DNA of 64,000 bases from Terfezia claveryi (GCA_015179025.1 WHUX01000081.1:172004-236003); one strand, 5' to 3'; positions 35,092-46,994 are shown, counted from the first letter of the stretch. A program made the numbers and translations. Notes: a model not told the origin generated them from the letters alone.

Positions 35092-35543
35092 CGTTTAATG
35101 TCAAGCGGACGGTGAGCCTCTAGCCTGAGATGGTGTGTTTTTAGGAATTGGTCTCAAAACTGTTCAGAAGTACAATTGAACAATTGATATTGGAGGTTCC
35201 AGAGCTCGCATGCAACCACAATCACATCATGCCGAGAACTTCGCCGCCGCTGCATATGACGCAGGCGCAGTTCTTGCAGTTGGGGCCCCAATCCCACCCT
35301 CATTGGACCACCTCATATATGAATATTACACAACATGACGGCCGGGATTACAGAAAGCATCATGAAGGAGAGTAGAAATAACAATGTTAAGATACATATG
35401 CAACGCTAAGTAGAGAATTAAATACAATGCTGATACTTTTTTCGTTTTTGTCAAAAGCTGAGCAGACCAGTCTTCTCGTGGCGGGGGCGGGCACCACTCG
35501 CTTCTGATGAATGCTATATATTCGGTTCCACGGAACACAGCAC
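35092..35543. other. intergenic between RIC1 and SLP2
   Basis: About 450 nt: RIC1 leader and the 3' flank of the stomatin-like gene. Nothing else seen. Confidence 0.4.
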
Positions 35544-36922
35544 CTAGTTCCGCCTCCTTGCTGTAGCGGAATCGAAACTGTCCAACATGGCATTTGCAAC
35601 TTCATCCTTACCCCCGAAGGTGTAAGCTTTTGCTGAGTGCCATCACTTTCTAGAAGTTGACTTAAACCAGATTGCTCACGTCTCTGCGTTTCGCTAACTT
35701 TCCCGTAAATGCTCATAGCTCCAGCTATCATTCCACCCAGATCTCCTAGCTGCGCCGGTATCACCACCGTATTGCTCTCCTTAGCCAATTTCCCAAACGC
35801 TTCAACATACTTTTCAGCAACACTCAAGCTAACTGCACCTTGTGCTGCCTCCTTGTTCTCTCGGATTGCTGTTGCGACGGCTTCAATTCCTGCCGCGGTT
35901 GCCCTTGCCTTCAATAATATTGCTTCTGCCTCACCGCTGGCGGTATTGATCTGTTCCGCCTTGAAGGCTTCTGAAGCAAGAATCACACTTTGCTTCTTAC
36001 CCTCTGCAATGTTGATTGCACTCTGCCTCTGACCTTCTGATTCCAAAATTTCAGCCCGTTTTGATCTCTCCGCAGAGACTTGGCGATGCATTGCTTGGAG
36101 TACAGGTTCTGGAGCATGAATATCTCGAATTTCGTATCTTAAAATCTTAACACCCCAGTCGGCGGCAGCTTCGTTGATGACGTGAGTGATGTTGGTGTTT
36201 AGGGCAGCACGTTCCTTGAGGACATGATCAAGGGTCAACTGACCAATCTCCGAGCGCATTGTTGTCTGTGCTAGCTGTGATATAGCATATTCGGCATCTT
36301 CGACACCATAACTGGCCTTGTAAGCATCAAATATTCGGATGTAAAGTACACCCTAGTGGTCCACTATCAGTTTACGTAATCCTCACAGCTTCCAGGGATT
36401 CTCACGTCCAATTCCAGAGTGACGTTATCAGCAGTAATGGCACTCTGGCTCGGTATTTCAATGGCCACCTCCTTCAAACTCTTTACATATTGAATTTTAT
36501 CAATAAATGGAAATAGAATCGCTAATCCAGGCTCCAAAATCCTATGGAATTTCCCCATTCGCTCCACTATCCATGCCTGCTGTTGCGGAACAAAGCTTTA
36601 TTTTATTGCGTTAGTCCTCGCCTCACACTTAACAGGAGAATAATTACCGTATGATGGTGTTCGCCGGTAACCTCTGCCTTTGAAAGTAGCTTGGAACTCC
36701 AGTGCCGTGGTGACCACCACCAACTCCGAAGATCGAAAGGTCATTGTCCCGTCCCCGGTTAGGATTTTGTAGAGCGGATGGCCTAGATAAGCCCGGAGAT
36801 ATAGAGGTTGAGAATGATTGACATGAATGTGCAATAGGGAAAAGAGCTCGGGAGCAAGGTACGGTGCGGTGTGGATAGGTATGGAGGTATGCAGCACGAG
36901 CGGTAGCCCTGGCAGCAAGCAT
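35544..36922 (-). CDS. mitochondrial stomatin-like protein (SLP2/STOML2)
   Basis: Four exons: complement(35544..35632, 35680..36352, 36406..36595, 36648..36922), 408 aa, phases consistent. The N-terminal ~90 residues are Arg/Ser/His-rich and fit a mitochondrial presequence. The SPFH/band-7 domain reads ANTIIRFVPQQQAWIVERMG, then AIEIPSQSAITADNVTLELD, then DAYKASYGVEDAEYAISQLA and MRSEIGQLTLDHVLKERA. The coiled coil with SEGQRQSAINIAEGKKQSVI follows. The last exon (FGGKDEVANAMLDSFDSATA) needs a 47-nt intron at 35633..35679; reading through it would give a different, unlikely tail. Known role: inner-membrane scaffold that binds prohibitins and cardiolipin. Confidence 0.94.
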
Positions 36923-37148
36923 CCTTCTTCTTGATTGGCAAATCCCCAGTGTTATGTCGAGAGTTCAGCTGTTGCGGGAAAGTTGTAAAGTTGAACGTTC
37001 CACCCAAGCCTGCAACATTTCTACATTGAGGCTTCATGTAAAATCTTGGCATGCAAGCCACGGATTTCCCAACTTGGTAGCTTCACTACCAATCTGCCCT
37101 CTTTTATAATCGCAGACTCGAATCGAACCCAGTGAGTTTATACCTATC

Positions 37149-38690
37149 ATGCTACCTTACGCGTGGATACGTATAACTTCACCAGATTATGAACAAAAAC
37201 CTCCTAGTCATAGCAATATGTATAACTATACATACTGGACCACAAGCAAGACAAAAATATCGGCCATTCTATATCTCAGTATATTTTTCACCACCTTAGT
37301 GACTTTATATGTAGCAGTTTCCGACTCCTCCCAGTTCTTGCAACTACCTGATGTTCATGGAAAAGTCCATAACTTCAGGCCCCGCCATGATGCTGAAAGA
37401 CCTCGTGCGGCCCTTATATCACTGGTTCGAAACTCGGAACTCTTCGGGATATAGCAGATCGATCCGTCAGCTTGAGTTCCATTTCAACTCCAATACCTCA
37501 CACCGGTATCCATGGGTTCTTTTTCAGTAACGTGCCTTTCACACAACAGTTCATTGATGGTACATTGAATTTGACTTCTGGCGGAGCCTACTATGAGGTA
37601 ATCCCAGAAAGGCATTGGGAGTTGCCTGAGTGGGTTGACCAGGACAGATTCATGAATAGCCTGGAATATTTGGGGAGTGTGGGTGTTGGTAAGAGCTGGT
37701 TGGTCTCGCACCGTTGGTTCCCATGTTCTCGCTATAACTCACCAAGCCTCGAGCCTGACTCATCGTGGGATGTGTAAGTCATATGTGCCGGTGGAACTCC
37801 GGATTTTTCTTCTAGCATCCGAGATTGCTTGAGTTTGACTACTACTGGAGAGTAGAGCCAAACGTACGGAATTTCCAATTTTCATGCATATGGTTGGAAC
37901 ATCTCAGCTAAGCAGAGTCTATGCGAAAGGTGCACTACTTCTGTCAATTTAACTACGATGTCATCAAATTTCTTAAAAGACAGGGTATCAAATATGGGTA
38001 AGTATTTCTGATACAGGCCCAGACAAGACTGGTATCTTACTTCAAAGCAGCTTTACAATGGACATATTAGATGATGCTCGCTCATTTCCATCCTTATGGA
38101 GAGTAACCTAGGCATATCTAAGAAAAGATCCCGATTTTCTCCATCCTGAAGCTGAGTTGGACTGGATCTTGAGTGATGAACTAGTCCATCCTTCTGACCA
38201 TCTACGCGATCGTGAGAAAGGAACCTTTGTGGAAGGAAAGAGACTACAACGGGTGTCAATTTTTCAGCAATTTCGAGAGTAAGGAAGTTTCCTTCGAACA
38301 TATGCGTCTGTATAGAGATAACTGTTCTGAGCCGTGGATACATCATAACTATCAGTGGCGAAAATTATACTGACAGTTTTATGAAGTTGGCGATTTGAGT
38401 TTCTTCTAAAGCGACCGATACAATAGGTTTCGACTATTGTATAAAAGGGGAGGATACTTCTATAAGAGATGGGGTATGTGCAAGAATCCATTTGACACAT
38501 TTTACAGGGTATTTAATTACATCGTAACAGCAGACGCACACATACGCTGTTGCGATGATGTTGCCCCCAAATGAGATTCATTGGTTTCGCGACATAGGAT
38601 TCTTGTCTCCAAACTAAAACATGTATAGTTGATGATAATGGTTCCATCTGGCAGGTACCTCTGGAATCCCCACAAAAACGACCTAAGGAG
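37149..38690 (+). pseudogene. decayed KTR/KRE2-family alpha-1,2-mannosyltransferase
   Basis: The start is good: a short cytoplasmic tail and one signal anchor (ISAILYLSIFFTTLVTLYVA), then RPRAALISLVRNSELFGI, where a TAG (37452-37454) stops the frame. Family blocks continue in shifting frames: SIRQLEFHFNS, YPWVFFSNVPFTQQF, YYEVIPERHWELPEWVDQDR, FMNSLEYLGSVGVGKSWLVS, DYYWRVEP, NYDVIKFLKRQGIKYG, FTMDILDDAR, and near the end EIHWFRDIGFLSPN. There are at least six frame changes or stops. Functional relatives are Golgi type II enzymes that add alpha-1,2-mannose to N- and O-glycans. No nearby intron model rescues the frame. Confidence 0.85.
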
Positions 38691-38722
38691 AGTTGTATAA
38701 AGATGTGGCTACGCTCCCAGAA

Positions 38723-39193
38723 CTAAAATAAAATATGTTGTTGGCAACTGCTAGAATTCCTTCTTTTAGCAAGCTGCAGATATGTCTTAGCACCAAGGTC
38801 CTCGAAAGGGGCTGATAATAACCCTAGATCATAAGCCATGGCTGACGTGAAACATATCAATTTGAGCCTATTCAATGGGTACATGTATACAGTAAAATTT
38901 GAATCTAAAGGCTGTTGCACTACCCCTCGCATTTTAGTGATGTCACGGATCAGGTGGTGGATTATAAACTCGCTTTGGAACACTCTCTGAGCTAATGGCT
39001 TTGGTTTAGGCTCCCATACCGAGTTGTAGTTTTGGACCGGTGGAGGAAGTCTGCATCTAGAAACCGCCTGGGCATTTGCAGCTATATTCAAGGACAGCAC
39101 TTGTAGAGGTTTCCTTGATGGCATTATGGATAATTCAGTACATTTCAATCTCCGACGTTCATATGAAACCCGCATATGTCGTTCACACCGCAT
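38723..39193 (-). CDS. unassigned frame (156 aa) with a diverged partner at 22.4 kb
   Basis: An ATG-started frame containing KPLQVLSLNIAANAQAVSRC and FQSEFIIHHLIRDITKM. I do not recognise the family. A related stretch on the same strand at about 22395-22470 reads KPSRALSVNIAIKVKAVS, and the flanking nucleotides are also similar, so this is a repeated sequence, perhaps a mobile-element or relic gene. Confidence 0.3.
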   Translation of the reverse strand: MRCERHMRVSYERRRLKCTELSIMPSRKPLQVLSLNIAANAQAVSRCRLPPPVQNYNSVWEPKPKPLAQRVFQSEFIIHHLIRDITKMRGVVQQPLDSNFTVYMYPLNRLKLICFTSAMAYDLGLLSAPFEDLGAKTYLQLAKRRNSSSCQQHILF

Positions 39194-39367
39194 ATGTATG
39201 TGATAGCGCTACCGAATAACGGCTAGTGCAAGCTGCTTACTCAATCATACGATGTATCGTCACGGGATCTGATGGATCAATCTTCCGCACCTCAAAATGA
39301 CCTCTTAAAAGTGGGCTGAGGGTAATTCAATGAAGCAGATATTCATCAGCGAAGGGCTCCTCCTTCA

Positions 39368-39384
39368 TAGTCTGGTTGGCACAA
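39368..39384 (+). repeat. single arm of the dispersed palindrome
   Basis: TAGTCTGGTTGGCACAA, identical to the first 17 bases of the palindrome at 26963-27010. No second arm lies nearby. Confidence 0.75.
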
Positions 39385-40694
39385 TTTGTGAGAGTACAAA
39401 GGAAAGGTGCCGTTTAACATGAGCCTCTTCCGATACTCCTCCAGCTGTGAGGAACATGGAGGAGTTCGGATATCTAGCCCACACCTGAATTATTTCACGG
39501 ACTTAGCATTCACGGTATTAGCATATACGTTTAACGGTAAGCTATTGTCTAAGTAATATACTTATTGGTCGGTCGACAGGACTATTTTCGATGATAGTTA
39601 ACGATGTGGTAACGATGCCTCGAACCAGAAAAAGCGAAAGCTCACATACATTACTTCTTATTCTAAGATCATTATCCGTAGCAGAGAACAGACCTGGTTT
39701 TGGGATTCGGTCGCTTTTAAATAAAGAGAGAATGTTGGCTAGCGATGGAGGGGATGCTTTGCTGCAAAATAGGAGGGGGGTTTTCACCCGGTGCTGGCCA
39801 TACTGCCCCAAAGGGCGGTGCATGTGAGTACTGGGTTAGTTTTTTTTTATAGAATACATATGAACATAGTGAAACATCTAGGTTATTCAAAAGAAGTGGA
39901 TCGCTCCAATGAAAGCCAACACTCACGACTTGTTCACTACATTATTGGCCCATACTGATCGATTTTAGTTGAAAGACCGGATGGAAGTGCGTACAGTTAC
40001 GGAACCGTATAGAGGTGAAGAGATCTTCACTTAGGGAGGTAATGGAGCAGTATTTAAAGGATATGTGAGAGAGCAGCGGTAGAAGCGAGGTGCACGGTTT
40101 CATGACAACGAAATGTCCGATAAATGATCACATCCACATACTTTGGCCAATTGTTACAGGAAAGTGAGCCGCTCTTTGCAATGTTCTCTCGTATGGAGAA
40201 CAATGGATGCCCGTTCTGGTCGATTGCATATATGCCGCATTGAGCATTGGAATGTTATAATGACGGAGAAATATGGTCTCATGACGAAATGCGGCCATGT
40301 GATAATGCTTGTTTCTTTATCAGATTCTTTCAAGAACCCCAAAAGCAACTTGTTTTTGCTTGTTTTTCTCTTTTTTTTTTTTTTTTTTTTTTCGCATTTA
40401 CAATTTCTTTTTTTCTTCGTTATAGCCGGTGCAATCTTATTGGTAAGCTCCATGGTCTTGTGGTCAAAGGCAGGTTACCTGTGAACATGTAGATTCACCA
40501 ATGCCCTGCTTGCAATAAAATCTAAACAGAGTGGCATCAAGCAAGATACGCAAACTTATAGCCAGGTCTATTTGTCTGTACAGGTCACATAGATTGTTGG
40601 GGTAATACTGCAACTATCACAACTGTATCCTTCTTTTTCTTCTGCTTTCTTGCAGTTCTAAAGATATACCTATTGGTGCTTTTAGGTGATGTAA
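39385..40694. other. intergenic, no gene seen
   Basis: Short frames only. A T-tract of about 22 nt lies at 40371-40392. This is the 3' side of TPA1. Confidence 0.4.
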
Positions 40695-42867
40695 TCAATC
40701 TTGGATGCCATTCCACTCTGCGCCATCATCCCCATCATCGCTGTCGTCCTCCCCCTCATCAAAACCCTCTTGTTCTCCCTCAACATCCTCCTCCTCGCCT
40801 TTGTCCGCATCGTCTCCCTCATTCACCGTACCCCACGCACCAACAATATCCCATCTATCACCTTCCGCAGCCTGACTAACATATTTCACAAACTTCAAAA
40901 GACCCCCATCTCTTAATACAATACTAAGCCTATTCCATACGGCACCCATTGTAAACAGTACACCATCATCACCATTCGCTGCAGATCTGTAAATGGCGGG
41001 ATCTGACTTCTTGCCTTTCTTCCTGCCAAACTTTTGATCCTTCTCATCCTCTTCACCTTCGGAGTCTTCATCATCATCTCCTGCCATATACATTTCGTAC
41101 CCTCCAACACCTGCACTCTCATTGGAGAAAGGACCCACCTCCTTTGGTGGGACAGGCACTTTCCCCTTCCTATTGGCCTTTGAGGCTGAATTAGTTTTCT
41201 TCTCTCCTACTTTCTCCTCCTCCTCTTCTATCTCTTCCTCCCCCTCGACATCCCATCCTTTGCTAACGGTGAGCCCCAAACAGACCTCAATCTTCACATC
41301 TCCTTCTTCCGGTTTGCTTGGATCAGGTTCCCAGTCAGTTGCTAGTGTGTAATCCAATCCACGTCTGAAACGGCGAGCAAGGAGGTCGTGACTAGAGAGC
41401 TTCATCCCAGTTGCGAGATAAAGGAGCTTTCGGAAGGGCTTTGAAGGAAACAACTGCGAGATTAGATCTAGAATAGGATTTTCTTCTGAAGCCTCCTGCT
41501 TTCCCTTGCCCTTACCCACTTCTTTCACTCCCCGTGATGTATTTTGAAGATACAAAAATCGTTGTTTGTGTGGCGGTACAGCGACTTTCCACCCTTCTGC
41601 CTCTTGCTTCTCTTTTGTGTCCTCTTTGCTACCATCCCGTGCCTCGAGATATGCCTTCACCTTTGCAGCATATTTTTTCGAGAGGAAGTTGGTGAGTTGG
41701 ATCGAGAAATTTGCGGATAATTCTTCGCTAATAGCTTCGAGAGTGTCAGGAGTCAGGTACGTTGGGGAAATGTATTTCAGTAGGAATTCGCAATCGGCTT
41801 CCGAAAACCCTTCGTCGTCGCCGCTGTCATTGCCGGCCATCTTGGTATCATTTTCAGCATCAACAGTATCATAATATTTCATCTTCGGCTGGGGTAAATC
41901 GTATTTATCTGACTGGGACTGTAGCTGCTGTAGCGAACTCTTCTCTACCAACCTCTCCTCTTCTCCTTCTATGTAACCCTCCTCACCCTCCTGTGGAATA
42001 TGGAACCAACCACTGATCGCCATTCTTACTTTCCCATCCTCAAATACCTCTTCAACATCATGGAAACTCTCACCTGGTTGGACAGCGAAAAAGCTCAGCT
42101 GATTCCAGGCTGGGGGGATTACTTTGCTCCATTCAGCAGATGGGACTCTTGACTTTCCATCACCCATTAATGTGGTAGGGTACAGCCTCAAACCACCTCC
42201 CCATTGAGGCTTCCATGGATCGTCTGGGTCTGTCAAGTACAGGATATACGACACTCTCCTCGAGCCGATAACATCATCATGGCACAGGAGATGGCATCCC
42301 TTTGTGTAGACGTTGATTGCCATATCGGCCTTCTTCCCACTCAATGGTCCACAGTTTGTCACCTCGGAAATAAAGTTCCTGAATTCCTTTGAATACATAG
42401 CATTCCGCAGTTGCAGCAACGAAGGGAGAAGCTTGAGTGCGGAGGCCGGAAGTCCAGAGAGGTTGGCAAGATCTCCAGATTGGTGAATGCAATAGATATC
42501 GGTTTCTTTGAGGGTGAAATGCAAGTTGTTCAGAATCTCTTTGCGGACACTTCGGAGGAGTGAGTCGTCAATGAGAGGTTGGATAACTGCATGCTTGTAA
42601 CTGTGGTCAGTTAGTATCTGTCTAGAGCTCAATTGACGACCCTAAGCAATACTTATGAGACTATGGGACACACGGTTCGGAAGCTGCATAGGAATCCCGA
42701 TATCCGTCCTTCACAGGCCCTTCTAACAACTTTTCTGCGAAAGAAGCTTGAATCCTGTCGGCCTCTGCTTCTGGTCTCGCAGCATTTGCAGGATTCAGTC
42801 TCGACCCGGATCGCTTTTTTACAGAAGCCCTATCGGGAACCGCATGTGCAGATTTTCTCTTCGTCAT
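40695..42867 (-). CDS. tpa1: TPA1/OFD1 prolyl 3,4-dihydroxylase (2OG-Fe(II) oxygenase)
   Basis: Two exons: complement(40695..42600, 42674..42867), 699 aa, phase consistent. The N-terminal catalytic domain shows YTKGCHLLCHDDVIGSRRVS (HxD metal ligands), WGGGLRLYP, the distal histidine in QPGESFHDVEEVF and the 2OG-binding arginine in VRMAISGWFHIP. The second, degenerate double-stranded-helix domain (Ofd1 C-terminal) spans about residues 320-700, with CEFLLKYISPTYLTPDTLEA near its start and an acidic tail. Family role: hydroxylates a proline of ribosomal protein uS12 and affects termination accuracy; in fission yeast Ofd1 also controls the hypoxic factor Sre1. The first exon is basic (KRKSAHAVPDRASVKKRSG) and could target the nucleus. 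Confidence 0.93.
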
Positions 42868-43334
42868 TGCTGTAAAGCTTGTGTTGATGGGGTTGAGGCC
42901 ACAAAGAACGTGTTTTCAATTTGGTTGAGCTCACATGGTAGATGGTTGTTTTCCGTGTGCCAAGAATGTCAATGTTGCCAAGACTGTCAAGTCCTGTGAG
43001 CGCCAGGTGATAAAGTTACTAACCAGCTTCGGCAGTGGAAAAATCTCACCCTAGCCAGAAAAGGCAGTCGTTTTATCCCACAAGACTACCTATAGGCCGC
43101 CCCTGTGTGCGATCTCTTTAAGTGCTCCTATAGGTTCTCTACGAGAGGCTAGTGCTAGCCAGACTACCTATAGGTAGTAGGAGTGCTGTACGCGTTCCGA
43201 TGCTTTAAATTACGCTCCAATAGCTATACTGGCTTCTTACGCTTCTGTACTTGTAGCAGACCGGAGGGAGTATGCTTATATCGGTATGCTTGTAACGGGA
43301 GTTTTCTGAGACATCCGCGATTCTGTGGAGGGTG

Positions 43335-43351
43335 TTGTGCCAACCAGACTA
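43335..43351 (-). repeat. single arm of the dispersed palindrome
   Basis: TTGTGCCAACCAGACTA, the reverse complement of the arm TAGTCTGGTTGGCACAA. A second arm in the same orientation follows at 43438-43452, about 100 bp away. Confidence 0.75.
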
Positions 43352-43437
43352 GGGAGTTGCGAGGTCACGAATTATCCAAAAATATTAACCTGGGTACGAG
43401 GCTACGATTAAATATATTCTCTGGCTACGAGGGCGCT

Positions 43438-43452
43438 GTGCCAACCAGACTA
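43438..43452 (-). repeat. single arm of the dispersed palindrome
   Basis: GTGCCAACCAGACTA, same orientation as the copy at 43335-43351. Confidence 0.75.
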
Positions 43453-43903
43453 CTGGGAAACAATGGACAACCATACGTGCCGTGCTGTCTTTTACTCTCG
43501 TTTTCGGTTATCTCGTTGCTGCCTAGTTTTTTACCTAGTTTGAGAGTCGGACAGGTTCTGGCACGATTCTCGTTATCTCGTTATCTGTTATTCTCGTCGG
43601 GAAGTTTACCCCATTGTCGGCCTTAGCACTCGGCCTTGGCCACTAGAGGTTTCTTGTATATATACTTCCCTTTCCCGCACTCTTTCTTCTGTTCTCCATC
43701 CAACGTCTTGTATCTACAATACAGTACTGGTCCTTGATGCCCTTCGAGTGCGCCCCCCTTTGTATCTGCCTCTCCATTCTGCAGCCTTGCTGCCCCCTGC
43801 TATACATTCCTACACTCGCGTAAGGTGTCAGTCTTGCCCGTGCCTCCCCCCTTGTCCACTGCCTTGCATGCCATACCCCTTGCCCCCCTGCCATCACGTT
43901 ACA

Positions 43904-44138
43904 AAAGGCATTACCACAACGTAAGCAATATAATATACCCTTTCTTCTTTCAAACAAGTATTATAAGTTAACGACGTCTCCATTTATATATAGTACCTGG
44001 GAAAGAATAGACAACGAAAAGATTTGGGGGTTGTGACTACCCCAGGCTCAAAGGCATTACCACATCGTAAGCAATAAAATATACCCTGTCCCCTTTCAAA
44101 CAAGTGTCAAAGCTAACATCTCCATATTATCTATAGTT
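43904..44138. repeat. pair of ~90-bp direct repeats
   Basis: Copy 1 is 43904-43994 and copy 2 is 44050-44138. Both begin AAAGGCATTACCACA and share CGTAAGCAATA, ATATACCCT and TTTCAAACAAGT before ending CTATAGT or similar. About 80 percent similar by eye and separated by 55 bp. Confidence 0.75.
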
Positions 44139-44829
44139 CTTTGGGGTTCGAAAGCTTTACAGGCTGTTCCCTTCCCTGCACCGTCCTACCAGTCACTCCG
44201 GTAGTGACATACCATGCATCTCCACACGCATGTGTAAAGTGCCCAGCAATGTCTGGTGTGTTTTAGCTGAAGTAATCCCCATACAGCCGACTGCCGTCAG
44301 AAAGCGTCGGTGGCTCACTCCTATAGGCTTTCGATTTCGGTCGGGAAGTCGGGTTTGGGTTGTCTCTTTGAGACACGTTCTATTGATTCTTGCTTCGGTA
44401 GGAAGATATGGAATTGCAGTGTGGCAGGACCAGTTAACTTATCCTTTAGATAACCCCACAGACTTCTATGTTCAGGCATAGGAAAAACATCATGAGGCGA
44501 CTGACTCTTTGCGAGTAGTCTAACCTTGAGATGGCTGTGCAGAGCGTCTCTAAAACTATCAAAGAGGATGGTTTCTGAGAGTACAATGCCCTTCGCACAA
44601 ACTGACTCGGGTCAAACGGTCAGTGTAGCATTCATATAGGTATGGGGACTTTGTCCGCCTGCCGTGGTTGTTACAGTGCAAGGGTGGGTTTTTCTACTCC
44701 TGACAGGATCAGGTACGAACAAAAGGATAGGAATACACAAGGGAAGGAAGGGTAGAAGGCCAGAACTTCGAGTTCTGTAGGTGTTTTCTACCATGGAGGA
44801 AAGGACCAAAAGTTGAAAAGAAAAGGAAG

Positions 44830-44877
44830 GTCTTGGGATGATGGGGTCTTGGGATGATGGGGTCTTGGGATGATGGA
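44830..44877. repeat. minisatellite, three 17-bp units
   Basis: The unit TCTTGGGATGATGGGG occurs three times head to tail; the last unit is slightly changed (GATGGACAGG). Confidence 0.8.
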
Positions 44878-45159
44878 CAGGCCTTGGTGTCGGGATGATC
44901 GAGTGGTTCACTTTCCTTTGTATGAAGTTGGAGTTTCCTCTGTTCCGTTTTTTTTTTGGAATTTTTAGATCGTTTTGCTTCTCGTTTGGGTCTGCTTTTT
45001 GCGTGTATTATGTTTTTTTCATTTATAAATGGTTGTCTTTTTTCCAATCTCTCCTTTGCACACTGGTGATACTTCGACCGCTGCAAACATGCATTAGCGG
45101 CCCAACATTCGCCGAAGCCACTGGCAACCCAGATTGTATAACTAAGTGGGTCAATTTCT

Positions 45160-45720
45160 TGTTTTTTTAAAAACACTCATTACTCCTATTCGGGGGACCA
45201 TGGGGACCTACCCGGAAACCCGGGTACAGAGGTTCAGGACAGCAAGTCAATCTGCCAGATTATTTTTTTTTCCCTTAAAGTCTGTACTCTATGGTGTAAG
45301 ATTACGAGGTTATATGAGCGAGGAATCTTGAGAGAGAAGAGTTGTGTATATTCAAAGTGGAGAGCTATCAAAGGTATCGCTATAAACTTATTTGCTATGG
45401 TCCTTTTTTCTCCATATCCAAAGAGATGTTTTCCTGCGTACTTTCCGGGCTCTTTTATCCTTCGCAGCCCTTTCCCAATTGCCTTAATCCGGAATCCCGG
45501 TTTATCCCAATTGCCTCTTTTTGGTTGCTTACCCTATAGGTACAAGCGAGAGTTATTCACAACATATGGGGCCTTAGGCTATGATGGCCCCGTTCCCTCA
45601 TCTTGGTACACAGGCTAACGCGCCCAATATATCCACCTATCCTCCACTGCCAAGGCCCATTTGGGACTAACTAGTTTCAGTATGAACTTAACTGACTAAG
45701 CATGGGAAAACGGGTTCTAC
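45160..45720 (-). mobile_element. SINE-like copy, split by an LTR insertion
   Basis: The left part (about 45160-45289) shows the family landmarks ACTCCTATTCGG, GGGACCAT and CCCGGAAACCCGGGT, with an A/T tail at its left edge. The right part (45570-45720) continues with CTATCCTCCACTGCCAAGG and CAGTATGAACTT. The LTR at 45295-45564 interrupts it. The tRNA-like head seen at 56346-56419 is missing here. Confidence 0.7.
45295..45564 (-). mobile_element. solo copia-type LTR
   Basis: A 270-bp LTR in reverse orientation (TGTAAGATTACGAGG at the left edge, CACAACA at the right edge), bordered by TATGG on both sides (45290-45294 and 45565-45569), the 5-bp duplication left by integration. It is related to the LTRs at 46688 and 59666 but more diverged. 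It is inserted into a SINE copy. Confidence 0.85.
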
Positions 45721-46687
45721 TAAATATATCGAGGCACTGGTAAAGCCCAGCATCCCCACTCCGTACGGAGTACATACTCAGGTCTCGCAGTCCGGTGTCC
45801 CATGTAGCCTACCCCCCGCAATAAGTGATTGATATAATGAATTATTATGTCCGAAATCATGTTGAGAATAGTCTTCGATCGTTGGTACTTATACATACAT
45901 ACATACAAGGTGAGTTTAATATCAAAGTATGGAAAGCCCAGACCATTATTGCTCTAAAGGTATAGTACTTACAATAACTACCTCCAAATACTTTATATAC
46001 TATTACATATCTGGTTCTCTGTACTCCTCCATATATTCTACTATTTATTAGGCAATGTACCATTAGGAACACAGCTACATACTTACCCCAGAGCGATCAT
46101 GAAACAGAAGAATCAACTAGAGCGAAGCTTACCCTGAAGTGCTCAAACGCAACTGAAGCACGACCGGAACCTATTATTGAGACAGGTCTACTGTAGCTAC
46201 TGCTTTGGATGCAGGGGTTTCGTCATGACGAGGTTTTATTCCTATCTACAGTAACTAACACCTATGATTGAAGCCTGCTTCAGCGAGCAAATTTATCGGA
46301 ATAACCCATGATTGACTCGTTGACTTCGTACTCCAGGCTAAGCTGACCGACCTATCGACCCATGTATTTCATAGCAATTGTACAACCCATACCGGAATGA
46401 CCTGCTATATCCTTCCTCAATTCATACAGTACCCATAGTTACAACTCTTCAAACATTAACATATACTTCTCACTGTGGCAACGAAGATTTTGTGGACTAC
46501 GTCTAGGGGGAAATTGTGTTGACATGGAAGTAATGCGGCTCCCAGCCCTACCGGTAGTCCTGTCGGTCGCTACAACTTCCTAGATTGTCCAGTCTTCAAC
46601 ACGTATGTATTTTCGCTTACTAAAACACATAGATTCCTCTCCCGAGAACATACGTACGTAGATGTTGGCGAAATCTGTTCCCGTTCT

Positions 46688-46994
46688 TGTAAGATTACGA
46701 GGTTATGCAGTGAAGGAATCTTGAAGAATTGCGTGTGTATATTCAAATAATAGCAGAGTGATCTTTAGGTATCGCTATAGACTTATGCTATTTTAATTTT
46801 AATCAAAATCAATGTAATTAGATTTGTCCTAATACTCTACAGAAATTCCTCCTTCGACTTTCCAGCTCCTTATATCCTTCTTTTCCTAATTGAGACCGGC
46901 CTCTTTGGGGTCCCTGCTCTTACCCTTGTTTCTACCACAGAGTTCAAACTGTCCTATTCCAGCTAGTGATCATGGGCCGAGAGTAATTCCAACA
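46688..46994 (-). mobile_element. solo copia-type LTR
   Basis: 307 bp, reverse orientation, from TGTAAGATTACGAGG to GAGTAATTCCAACA. Flanked by the 5-bp duplication GTTCT (46683-46687 and 46995-46999). Shares long segments with the LTR at 59666-59946, e.g. GAGACCGGCCTCTTTGGG and GTTCAAACTGTCCTATTC. No internal region is left, so it is a recombination product. Confidence 0.9.

Noticed and set aside
35387..35679. Alternative long C terminus of SLP2 by read-through of the last intron
   Set aside because: The read-through tail is basic and Cys-rich and unlike the family, whereas splicing at 35633..35679 gives a family-like end.
40371..40392. Long T-tract as a possible retroelement tail
   Set aside because: No tRNA-like or LINE-like sequence next to it and no flanking duplication seen; treated as a simple repeat.
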